This document shows, piece after piece, positions 1 to 5,669 of a stretch of DNA of 6,405 nucleotides. The notes beneath the pieces were generated by a model. It searched no databases. It was not told the DNA's origin and worked only from the letters and a program-made list of their open reading frames with translations. The stretch is from JBDKUD01 sp039679805 (lineage in GTDB: Bacteria > Bacillota > Syntrophomonadia > Syntrophomonadales > Syntrophomonadaceae): positions 1 through 6,405 of the forward strand of contig JBDKUD010000266.1 in assembly GCA_039679805.1 (NCBI GenBank), given 5' to 3'. Within the stretch, counting starts at the first letter, position 1, and the number at the start of each line of letters is the position of its first letter. The translations under genes and the position numbers were made by a program.

Positions 1-108
1 AGTGTGCTTTATCAAACTATTTATAACAGTTTAATCGCTATTCCCGTTTATGTATGGTATTACAAATCCTCCAGAAATGGATGGTTAAAGGAATCAAGGG
101 ATTTATAA
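1..108 (+). CDS. mreD: MreD, C-terminal end (partial)
   Basis: An open frame enters from the left edge and encodes 35 residues before TAA at 106-108. The peptide contains YNSLIAIPVYVWYY followed by a short basic, polar tail. This looks like the last membrane helix of MreD, whose family commonly ends with a helix of the form 'YN.l...pvy'. MreD is a small polytopic membrane protein of the rod (elongation) complex with MreB and MreC. The call rests mostly on position, because mreD typically lies directly before the PBP2 gene in Clostridia, as it does here. The stop codon abuts the PBP2 start codon (TAAATG), so the two genes are co-transcribed and probably translationally coupled. The stretch is too short to identify from sequence alone. 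Confidence 0.72.
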   Translation, partial: SVLYQTIYNSLIAIPVYVWYYKSSRNGWLKESRDL

Positions 109-2235
109 ATGAGACCAGGAACATTAACAAAGAATTTAAAAATATATAGTTGTATAGTAATAGGTCTGTTAATAATACTTTGTATAAGGCTGGCTTTTGT
201 ACAGCTTTTACAAAATGATGTTTACCAGACCCAGGCCAAGGAAAATAGAATTCGTCTGGTTACTATGAAGGCTCCTCGGGGTGAGATTTATACCCGGGAT
301 GGCCAAGTTCTGGCTGCTAATGAATTGGTATATACCATTAGCCTCAGCTACTTGGGTGTACAAAACCAGGACATTGTATTGGAAAAGTTAGTGGGTATTG
401 TAGACGATTATTATCCCGAGGTTACTCTGAAATACATCAAAGATAAGATAGAATTACAAAAGTTCCGTTTGTTTGAACCGGTTACTATTATGCGGGATAT
501 CCCCTGGGAACTGGTAGTAAAACTTGAAGAGAACCGACAGTACCTGCCGGGCGTGGATGTAACAGTCGAACCTCTGCGTTATTATCCTCAGGCAACTCTG
601 GCTGGCCATGTCCTGGGTTATATTCATTCCATTAGCCCGGAAGAAATAAACCCGGCTGGTGATGCTAAGTATAGTATTAATAGTCTGATAGGCAAATCGG
701 GTATAGAAAAACAATACGAAAAAGAACTTCGGGGTAGAGACGGGGCGCGACGGGTAGAAGTTGATTCACGGGGCAGACCAGTGGGAGAACTGGTTACGCT
801 TAATTCCAAGCCCGGTAATAACCTATATTTGACTATCGATATGGATCTGCAAAAAGTAATGGAAAAGAGTATGGATGAAACTCTAAAAACATTGCAAAAG
901 TCATATCCCAAAGCCAAAGTAGGTTCGGCGGTGTTGCTAAATGTGAAAACTGGTCAGGTACTGGCTATGGCTAGCAGCCCGGCGCTAAATCCGGATGACT
1001 GGAAGGGTAATATTAGTAAAAGCCTGGCTAGCTATTATTTACCACAGGGTTCCTATAACCCTTTGAATCCCGGTGCTTTGACAAACCGGGCCATTCAGGT
1101 CAGTTATCCACCCGGTTCAACCTTTAAACCAATAACTGGTATGGCTGCTCTGGAAAAAGGAGTTATGAATCCCCTGGACGATTATGTTGACTGTAGAGGT
1201 CGGTATTGGATTGCACCCTATATTAAGTGCACTGGGGTTCATGGCAATGTAAATTATTATTCCGCCATGGCCCATTCCTGTAATACGTATTTCCAGGAAA
1301 TGGGGCGACGGGCAGGAAAAGATGAAATCGATAAAATTGCCGCAGAGTTTGGATTGGGACAAAAAACCGGTATTGATCTCCCTAATGAGAATAGCGGGTT
1401 ATTACCGACTCCGGCCTGGAAAAAAGAAATTAATGCACTGTTAATCAACCGTAAGTATGATTCGCTAAGGCAGCAATTGAATCAAAAATATGAAAGGCTT
1501 TTGGCTGATGCTGGTACTGAGGAAGAAAAAGAGAAAATATTAAAACAGAAAAAAGATGAAAAAGCCACGCTTGAGGCCAATTACGACATAGATTATCAGT
1601 ATGAAACTAACTGGCAGTCGTGGGACACTTTTAATATGTCAATCGGCCAGGGAGGAAATGATTATTCCGTAATTCAATTGGCCGATTATGTAGCAGCTAT
1701 TGCCAACGGGGGAGAACTAATGCGGCCCTATATGGTGGAAAAAATTCAGTCCTCAAGTAAGAAGGTAGTAAAGGAATTCAAACCGGAAATAGTTCGTAAT
1801 ATTTCCGTATCCCCTAATACCCTGGCTGAAACTAGGCGAGCTATGCTGGCAGTAACTCAAAAAGGGGGAACAGCCGGTTTCCTTTTTACTAATTTTCCTT
1901 CTAATATCCAGGTAGGAGCTAAAACCGGCTCAGCTCAGACGGGTCGGACAGGAGATAGCCCCTTAAAAGATGTTCATGGGGTATTTATTGCGTTTGCACC
2001 GTTTGACAATCCTGAAATTGCGTTTGCCGGAGTGGTTGAATACGGATACAGTGGTAGTACTTCAGCTGGATATGTTGCTAAAGCTGTTTTTGAACAGTAT
2101 TTTGGCTTGGTAGATCACCTGGCAGATGAAAAAGCGAAGAAGGATGAAAAGACTAAAAAGAACGTCATAACTGATGGACAGGAAACTACGACCGGGGCTG
2201 TGGTAGTACCCGGATCAGACCGAATTAATCCGTAG
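109..2235 (+). CDS. mrdA: Penicillin-binding protein 2 (class B transpeptidase of the elongation complex)
   Basis: This 708-residue protein is a DD-transpeptidase that cross-links peptidoglycan outside the membrane, normally paired with RodA. It has a short cytoplasmic tail and one membrane anchor at about residues 12-34. A dimerisation/pedestal domain with the conserved RG.I.DR..LA-type stretch (about 57-70) follows, and the transpeptidase domain starts near residue 270. All three active-site motifs are present: STFK at 337-340 (nucleophile Ser337), SCN at 390-392 and KTG at 605-607. The ATG at 109 is supported by AGGGA at 97-101, 7 bases upstream, and abuts the mreD stop. Two features are unusual. 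A charged, probably helical insertion lies at about residues 438-500, between GLLPTPAWK and the DTFNMSIGQG block. A Lys/Glu/Asp-rich tail of about 38 residues follows the transpeptidase fold. The protein is longer than a minimal PBP2 because of both. SpoVD/FtsI-type class B enzymes are less likely: no PASTA domain is seen, and the neighbours are elongation genes. Confidence 0.96.
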   Translation: MRPGTLTKNLKIYSCIVIGLLIILCIRLAFVQLLQNDVYQTQAKENRIRLVTMKAPRGEIYTRDGQVLAANELVYTISLSYLGVQNQDIVLEKLVGIVDDYYPEVTLKYIKDKIELQKFRLFEPVTIMRDIPWELVVKLEENRQYLPGVDVTVEPLRYYPQATLAGHVLGYIHSISPEEINPAGDAKYSINSLIGKSGIEKQYEKELRGRDGARRVEVDSRGRPVGELVTLNSKPGNNLYLTIDMDLQKVMEKSMDETLKTLQKSYPKAKVGSAVLLNVKTGQVLAMASSPALNPDDWKGNISKSLASYYLPQGSYNPLNPGALTNRAIQVSYPPGSTFKPITGMAALEKGVMNPLDDYVDCRGRYWIAPYIKCTGVHGNVNYYSAMAHSCNTYFQEMGRRAGKDEIDKIAAEFGLGQKTGIDLPNENSGLLPTPAWKKEINALLINRKYDSLRQQLNQKYERLLADAGTEEEKEKILKQKKDEKATLEANYDIDYQYETNWQSWDTFNMSIGQGGNDYSVIQLADYVAAIANGGELMRPYMVEKIQSSSKKVVKEFKPEIVRNISVSPNTLAETRRAMLAVTQKGGTAGFLFTNFPSNIQVGAKTGSAQTGRTGDSPLKDVHGVFIAFAPFDNPEIAFAGVVEYGYSGSTSAGYVAKAVFEQYFGLVDHLADEKAKKDEKTKKNVITDGQETTTGAVVVPGSDRINP

Positions 2236-2309
2236 TAAAAGAGCTTTTCTAATAATGTGTCGAAAATATTGGAGAAAAATGAAATAAAATTCTTGGAAAC
2301 AAACGACCG

Positions 2310-2353
2310 AAATAGGGGAGATTAGATGATATTTCCCCTATTTATTTTTTTTT
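2310..2353 (+). terminator. Intrinsic terminator after mrdA
   Basis: The arm AAATAGGGGA (2310-2319) pairs perfectly with TCCCCTATTT (2334-2343). G2320-T2333 and two A-T pairs can extend the stem to 13 bp around an 8-base loop. An A and then nine consecutive T's follow (2345-2353), giving a textbook Rho-independent terminator. It closes the mre-mrdA transcription unit and separates it from minCDE. Confidence 0.93.
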
Positions 2354-2357
2354 CATT

Positions 2358-2386
2358 AGAGGAAATAATTGGCAACAATAGAATTA
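2358..2386 (+). promoter_or_regulatory. Candidate sigma-H promoter for minCDE
   Basis: AGAGGAAAT at 2358-2366 fits every position of the Bacillus sigma-H -35 consensus RnAGGAwww. ATAGAATTA at 2378-2386 fits every position of the -10 consensus RnnGAATww. The spacer is 11 bases, within the usual 11-12. The site lies just after the mrdA terminator and about 58 bases before the minC start, where a promoter is needed. Sigma-H drives early-stationary and sporulation-onset genes. The match is seen directly; use of this sigma factor in the source organism is inferred from the Bacillus consensus. Confidence 0.6.
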
Positions 2387-2390
2387 TAAT
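2385..2390 (+). promoter_or_regulatory. Candidate sigma-A -10 element for minCDE
   Basis: A consensus TATAAT lies at 2385-2390 in AT-rich sequence, with an expected start of transcription near 2397. No good -35 hexamer is present at 16-18 bases (GAAATA-like at best), and there is no extended -10 TG. It overlaps the candidate sigma-H -10 by two bases. It may therefore be a weak vegetative promoter sharing the site, or TATAAT by chance in AT-rich DNA. Confidence 0.42.
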
Positions 2391-2428
2391 GAAATAGGAG
2401 TTTGCTTCGTGGGTGGCAGCAGAAGAAT

Positions 2429-2436
2429 GGAGGGGG
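2429..2436 (+). promoter_or_regulatory. Ribosome binding site that sets the minC start
   Basis: The purine run GGAGGGGG lies just before ATG 2444, with 10 bases between the GGAGG core and the start codon. It argues against a longer reading from TTG 2402. That start has only a weaker GGAG a few bases upstream and would add 14 non-conserved residues. Confidence 0.8.
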
Positions 2437-2443
2437 CCATACT

Positions 2444-3088
2444 ATGTCAGTAGAAGCAGCATTAACAGATATTCAGGAAAACATTTTAATTGATTTAACA
2501 TCAATGAGTACTTTTAAGGAGATAAAGGAGGAACTGGAAAAACAGATTAGCACAACAGGTCTTTTCCAAATAGGAACTCGTATTAGTCTTGATATTGGCA
2601 ACCGGAAGTTTACTAGTAGACAAGTCCGAGAAATTGAAGATGTTCTACTTGATTATGGGTTACACCTTAATGAAATTTTATGTAACGAACCGCTACATAA
2701 GCAGCAGGTTGAGGAAAGTAATCCTGCTTGTTCACAATGGGATGAAGTATCCTGCTCTAATGATACGGTTTTAGTCAACACACATTTAAGATCCGGGCAG
2801 AAGTTGTTTAGTGATGGCAATATAGTAATTCTGGGGGACATAAATCCGGGGGCAGAGGTAATTGCCGGTGGCAGTATTCTGGTTATGGGTGCTTTGCGGG
2901 GTATGGCTCATGCCGGTGCGTTTGGCGATGAAAAGACGGTTATAGCAGCTTATCGCCTTAATCCCACCCAGTTAAGAATTGCTAATCACATAACTCGTCC
3001 GCCTGACGGAGAAACAATCATGGTCAATAATCCAGAGCTGGCAAGGATAAGGGCTGACAAAGTAATCATTGAAAGGCTAAAAATATGA
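2444..3088 (+). CDS. minC: Septum site-determining protein MinC
   Basis: This 214-residue protein inhibits FtsZ assembly at the poles and is recruited to the membrane by MinD. The N-terminal FtsZ-antagonist domain spans about residues 10-85. A poorly conserved linker follows (about 86-107, with SNPACSQWDEVSCS). The C-terminal beta-helix domain that dimerises and binds MinD spans about 108-214. Family hallmarks in it are LRSGQ (115-119), GDINPGAEVIAGG (131-143), LRGMAHAG (151-158) and NPTQLRIA (173-180). Length is close to other MinC proteins (about 220-230). ATG 2444 was chosen because of the purine-rich ribosome site; the frame is open upstream to TTG 2402. The TGA stop is at 3086-3088, and minD starts 14 bases later, so the genes form one operon. 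The gene follows a candidate sigma-H promoter. Confidence 0.96.
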   Translation: MSVEAALTDIQENILIDLTSMSTFKEIKEELEKQISTTGLFQIGTRISLDIGNRKFTSRQVREIEDVLLDYGLHLNEILCNEPLHKQQVEESNPACSQWDEVSCSNDTVLVNTHLRSGQKLFSDGNIVILGDINPGAEVIAGGSILVMGALRGMAHAGAFGDEKTVIAAYRLNPTQLRIANHITRPPDGETIMVNNPELARIRADKVIIERLKI

Positions 3089-3089
3089 T

Positions 3090-3095
3090 AGGAGG
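3090..3095 (+). promoter_or_regulatory. Ribosome binding site that sets the minD start
   Basis: A full AGGAGG sits 7 bases before ATG 3103. It lies downstream of the alternative ATG at 3085, which overlaps the minC stop. The shorter product begins MKSRVLVITSGKGG, as MinD proteins normally do. Confidence 0.85.
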
Positions 3096-3102
3096 CTTGG
3101 GG

Positions 3103-3903
3103 ATGAAAAGTAGGGTATTAGTTATTACTTCCGGTAAAGGTGGTGTAGGTAAGACAACAACAGTTGCCAATTTGGGCACAGCTCTGGCGATGATGGATAA
3201 AAAGGTGGTATTAATCGATACTGACCTGGGTCTAAGAAATTTAGATGTGGTCATGGGATTAGAAAATCGCATAGTATTTGATATAGTTGACGTTGTTAAT
3301 GGCAACTGTAAATTAAAACAGGCATTAATTAAAGATAAGCGTTTTGAGGGGCTATGCCTTTTACCTGCTGCTCAAACCAAAGACAAAACCGCCATTACTC
3401 CGCATCAGATGAAGAATCTTACCAACGAGTTACGGGATGACTTTGACATTGTGCTGGTAGATTGCCCTGCTGGAATTGAACAAGGCTTCAAAAATGCCAT
3501 AGCCGGTGCAGATGATGCCATAGTAGTTGCGACTCCGGAGGTGTCTTCAGTAAGAGACGCAGATAGAATTATAGGTTTGCTCGAAGCCGCCGGATTGAAG
3601 AAATCAAAGCTTATTGTTAATCGACTGCGCAGTAAGATGGTAAAGCGTGGCGATATGATGGATGTTGATGATATAAATGATATTCTTTCCATAAGTTTGC
3701 TTGGTGTAGTACCGGAAGATGAGTCAATAGTGGTTTCTACTAATCGAGGTGAACCTGCGGTATTGGAAAATGCCTCCCGGGCAGGAGAGGCTTACCGCCG
3801 AATAGCCAGAAGACTTATAGGAGAGGATGTACCTATTGCGTCTATGGAAGATACGTCAAACTTAGTTGATAGATTTCGTAAAATGCTTAAACTAGCCAGG
3901 TAA
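3103..3903 (+). CDS. minD: Septum site-determining ATPase MinD
   Basis: This 266-residue protein is a ParA/MinD-family ATPase. It dimerises with ATP on the membrane, recruits MinC, and is released when MinE stimulates hydrolysis. The deviant Walker A motif GKGGVGKTT is at 11-19, with signature Lys12 and Lys17. The switch I region LIDTDLGLRNLD is at 37-48, and the switch II/Walker B region LVDCPAGIE is at 118-126. The base-binding region IVNRLR is at 171-176. The C-terminus (about 252-266, NLVDRFRKMLKLAR) forms an amphipathic basic helix, the expected membrane-targeting sequence. Length matches Bacillus MinD (268). The adjacent minC and minE remove doubt between MinD and other ParA-like proteins. 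An upstream in-frame ATG at 3085 would add six residues, but the ribosome site favours 3103. Confidence 0.97.
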   Translation: MKSRVLVITSGKGGVGKTTTVANLGTALAMMDKKVVLIDTDLGLRNLDVVMGLENRIVFDIVDVVNGNCKLKQALIKDKRFEGLCLLPAAQTKDKTAITPHQMKNLTNELRDDFDIVLVDCPAGIEQGFKNAIAGADDAIVVATPEVSSVRDADRIIGLLEAAGLKKSKLIVNRLRSKMVKRGDMMDVDDINDILSISLLGVVPEDESIVVSTNRGEPAVLENASRAGEAYRRIARRLIGEDVPIASMEDTSNLVDRFRKMLKLAR

Positions 3904-3904
3904 G

Positions 3905-3912
3905 AGAGGAGG
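3905..3912 (+). promoter_or_regulatory. Ribosome binding site supporting the TTG start of minE
   Basis: AGAGGAGG ends 8 bases before TTG 3921. No in-frame ATG occurs before codon 34, which would remove the functional N-terminus, so the strong site supports TTG initiation. Confidence 0.8.
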
Positions 3913-3920
3913 CATAACTT

Positions 3921-4193
3921 TTGATAGAAATTTTAGCCAGGATTTTTGGAAGAGAATCAACATCCAGCAAAGATATCGCCAGGGAGCGTTTGCGTTTGGT
4001 ATTGGTTCATGACCGAGCATCAATGTCTCCTGAATTTATAAACGCCTTAAAAGAAGACCTGATAAAGGTTATACGTGAATATCTGGAAATCGACGAAGAA
4101 AGTTTGCTGGTGGATCTGGAAAATGATGATAAATCGGTTGCCCTGGTAGCCAACATACCGGTTAAAGGATTCAAAAGAGCGGTTAACGAGTAG
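3921..4193 (+). CDS. minE: Cell division topological specificity factor MinE
   Basis: This 90-residue protein is close to the 88 residues of E. coli MinE. It stimulates MinD ATPase activity and displaces MinC, producing the mid-cell minimum of MinCD. The N-terminal IEILARIFGR (2-11) fits the membrane-targeting amphipathic segment. SKDIARERLRLVLVHDR (16-32) is the conserved anti-MinCD, MinD-contacting region. The rest, with SPEFINALKEDLIKVI and a final beta strand near VALVANIPV, is the dimeric topological-specificity domain. The start is TTG, backed by AGAGGAGG. It lies 17 bases after the minD stop and is the last gene of the min unit. Its presence distinguishes this organism from Bacillus subtilis, which has MinCD with DivIVA/MinJ but no MinE. 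Confidence 0.95.
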   Translation: MIEILARIFGRESTSSKDIARERLRLVLVHDRASMSPEFINALKEDLIKVIREYLEIDEESLLVDLENDDKSVALVANIPVKGFKRAVNE

Positions 4194-4256
4194 CATAATT
4201 AAATATGTTTTACCTGTACAGTATTTTGTATTATAGTTTACAGGGGGTGAATTGAA

Positions 4257-4300
4257 AGGAGCGTAGCATTACGCTCCTATTGTTATCTTCGAAAATAACA
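4257..4300 (+). terminator. Tandem hairpins, probable weak terminator after minE
   Basis: AGGAGCGTA (4257-4265) pairs perfectly with TACGCTCCT (4270-4278) around the tetraloop GCAT. The following sequence, ATTGTTATCTT, is U-rich but broken. A second hairpin, TGTTAT (4281-4286) with ATAACA (4295-4300), starts two bases later and encloses CTTCGAAA. The position between two units suits a terminator, but the missing U-run makes it leaky or gives it another role, such as a 3'-end stabiliser. Confidence 0.5.
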
Positions 4301-4349
4301 GGCGCTGGCCTTAAAATGAGTATTAATTTTATTAGCTAATTTTGTAATC

Positions 4350-4377
4350 TAGACATAACTTTTTTAAAAGATATAAT
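4350..4377 (+). promoter_or_regulatory. Sigma-A promoter for rodA
   Basis: TAGACA at 4350-4355 matches five of six bases of TTGACA. It is separated by 16 bases from a perfect TATAAT at 4372-4377. Transcription would begin near 4384, only about 15 bases before the rodA start codon and at the edge of the Shine-Dalgarno sequence. Confidence 0.75.
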
Positions 4378-4383
4378 GTACCC

Positions 4384-4389
4384 AGGAGG
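4384..4389 (+). promoter_or_regulatory. Ribosome binding site supporting the TTG start of rodA
   Basis: AGGAGG lies 9 bases before TTG 4399. The protein starts MDLKRLKFID there, a normal short cytoplasmic lead into the first membrane helix. The first in-frame ATG lies about 139 codons into the protein, deep inside the fold, so TTG is the start. Confidence 0.82.
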
Positions 4390-4398
4390 TATTAGACT

Positions 4399-5535
4399 TT
4401 GGATTTAAAGCGCCTTAAATTTATTGATAAATCATTTATTTTTATATTACTGTTATTACTAACTTGTGGACTAATAATACTTATCAGTGCCACCCGGGGA
4501 GTATCCAGCAACCCCTATTTTTACCTGGAAAAACAGCTTGCAGCAATTATTCTTGGTATTATTCTGGCAACTTTTATTATTCGCTACGATTACACCCAAT
4601 TAAAAAAATTTAATCTGTATCTATATGGTTTTTCTTTGTTCCTTTTAGTATTGGTATTAGTTTTCGGACAGGAAGTTAGAGGTACCACCGGATGGATAAA
4701 TATTGGGCCGCTTCCCCCGGTACAACCGGCTGAATTGACTAAAATTCTATTAATATTGGCATTTGCTGAGTTTCTGGATAAACGTAGGGGTAATTTGGAG
4801 ACTTTAGGCGAAATGATGCCTTGCTTTTTATTCATGGGCTTACCATTTGCCCTTATTATGTTGCAGCCTGATCTGGGTACAGCCCTGGTGTATATATTTT
4901 TTACAATAATAATGATGTTTACCGCCGGCGCTAATCCCAAAATACTATGGAAAATTATTGTGGCTGCTGTGATTTTAATTGGGACATTGCTGTTTTTGCA
5001 TTTTCAATTTGGATTACCTTTACCGTTAGATGATTATCAGATTAAGAGATTGATAGTATTTGTCGATCCTTATCAAGATGGACAGGGTGGCAGAGGAGCA
5101 GGATGGAATACAATTCAGTCTCTGGTTGCTATTGGATCGGGTGGGCTTACCGGCAAAGGATTATTCAACGGTACTCAGGTTCAACTGAATTTTCTGCCGG
5201 AACACCATACTGACTTTATTTATGCAGTCATTGGCGAAGAATTTGGTTTCCTGGGGGCCGCTTTTATAGTACTACTTTATGGAGGACTTATACTGCGAGC
5301 AATATTTATTGGTCATAATTCCCGGGATATGTATGGTACTTTGATAGTTGTTGGTATAACTGCTATGTGGTTGTTCCATGTTTTCGAAAATATAGGTATG
5401 TCTATCGGGCTTATGCCTATTACCGGAATACCGCTGCCATTTTTAAGTTATGGGGGTAGTTCTATGGTAACAAATTTACTGGCGGTAGCGGTGATTCTAA
5501 GTGTAAATGTTCGGGGAAGAAAATTAGTATTTTAG
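4399..5535 (+). CDS. rodA: Rod shape-determining SEDS glycosyltransferase RodA
   Basis: This 378-residue polytopic membrane protein belongs to the SEDS (RodA/FtsW/SpoVE) family, which polymerises lipid II into glycan strands with a class B PBP partner. About ten hydrophobic segments are visible, beginning at residues 12-31, 44-62 and 73-90. Family landmarks are GTTGWINIGPLPPVQPAELTK (start 95, with Trp99), LQPDLGTAL (155-163), the loop from about 206 with DDYQIKRL and FVDPY, and the conserved LPEHHTDFIYAVIGEE (266-281). Asp272 in that motif is the likely catalytic acid by analogy with characterised RodA. GIPLPFLSYGGSS (343-355) is the other strong signature. The length and the loop ending in FVDPYQD fit RodA better than FtsW or SpoVE, and the nearby PBP2 and mreD support this, but SEDS subtypes are hard to separate by eye. 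The gene is monocistronic, with its own promoter and terminator. Confidence 0.93.
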   Translation: MDLKRLKFIDKSFIFILLLLLTCGLIILISATRGVSSNPYFYLEKQLAAIILGIILATFIIRYDYTQLKKFNLYLYGFSLFLLVLVLVFGQEVRGTTGWINIGPLPPVQPAELTKILLILAFAEFLDKRRGNLETLGEMMPCFLFMGLPFALIMLQPDLGTALVYIFFTIIMMFTAGANPKILWKIIVAAVILIGTLLFLHFQFGLPLPLDDYQIKRLIVFVDPYQDGQGGRGAGWNTIQSLVAIGSGGLTGKGLFNGTQVQLNFLPEHHTDFIYAVIGEEFGFLGAAFIVLLYGGLILRAIFIGHNSRDMYGTLIVVGITAMWLFHVFENIGMSIGLMPITGIPLPFLSYGGSSMVTNLLAVAVILSVNVRGRKLVF

Positions 5536-5543
5536 ATTTAAGT

Positions 5544-5582
5544 AAAGAGGCGGAGGAATTATGCATTCCTCCGCCTCTTTTT
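5544..5582 (+). terminator. Strong intrinsic terminator after rodA
   Basis: AAAGAGGCGGAGGAAT (5544-5559) pairs perfectly over 16 bp with ATTCCTCCGCCTCTTT (5565-5580) around a 5-base TATGC loop. The 3' arm runs into TTTTT (5578-5582). The A-run on the 5' side means it could also work on the opposite strand. It separates rodA from the sporulation pair. Confidence 0.9.
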
Positions 5583-5593
5583 GATTTCCGCTG

Positions 5594-5621
5594 GTATAAA
5601 TTCATTTGCACAACATATATT
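5594..5621 (+). promoter_or_regulatory. Candidate sigma-E (mother-cell) promoter for spoIVFA-spoIVFB
   Basis: CATATATT at 5614-5621 fits the sigma-E -10 consensus CATAcAnT at all defined positions but one. GTATAAA at 5594-5600 carries the ATA core of the sigma-E -35, at the right distance (13 bases between elements, 15 from ATA to CATA). Two other -35 positions deviate. In B. subtilis the spoIVF operon is read by sigma-E, so the location is as expected. A sigma-A alternative (TAGAAT at 5622-5627) has no convincing -35. Confidence 0.48.
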
Positions 5622-5669
5622 TAGAATAAAATTGTTCAGAGCTTGTCTGTTATTTAGGAGTGAGGCTTT

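Larger units (their letters stand above)
4194..4398 (+). other. 205-base minE-rodA intergenic region
   Basis: This is the longest gap between genes in the window. From left to right it holds a CCTGTA...TACAGG inverted repeat (4213-4218 with 4239-4244), a 9-bp GC-rich hairpin (4257-4278), a 6-bp hairpin (4281-4300), an AT-rich stretch, and a promoter with ribosome site for rodA. I found no convincing small reading frame and no riboswitch class I recognise. Confidence 0.6.

Noticed and set aside
454..1448. Several minus-strand open frames of 63-97 codons inside mrdA
   Set aside because: They lie antisense to a gene with intact family motifs, have no family features, and look like by-products of its codon use.
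2402..2443. Longer minC beginning at TTG 2402
   Set aside because: It would add 14 residues unlike any MinC N-terminus, while ATG 2444 has a long purine-rich ribosome site just upstream.
3085..3102. minD start at ATG 3085 overlapping the minC stop
   Set aside because: The AGGAGG at 3090-3095 lies inside that extension and is ideally placed for ATG 3103, which gives a standard MinD N-terminus.
3405..3692. Minus-strand 95-codon frame in minD
   Set aside because: It is a shadow of the conserved MinD coding sequence, with Ser/Ile-rich composition and no recognisable domain.
4206..4234. Possible promoter (TATTAT at 4229-4234) for a small RNA in the minE-rodA gap
   Set aside because: The -35 region is poor and the AT-rich background makes such a hexamer likely by chance.
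4241..4268. GGGGGTGA followed by a short TTG frame as a leader peptide
   Set aside because: The frame TTG AAA GGA GCG TAG encodes only four residues, and it overlaps the hairpin arm that explains the sequence better.
4590..4940. Minus-strand 116-codon frame in rodA
   Set aside because: It is antisense to highly conserved SEDS motifs, has no protein family features, and its length is explained by the codon bias of membrane helices.
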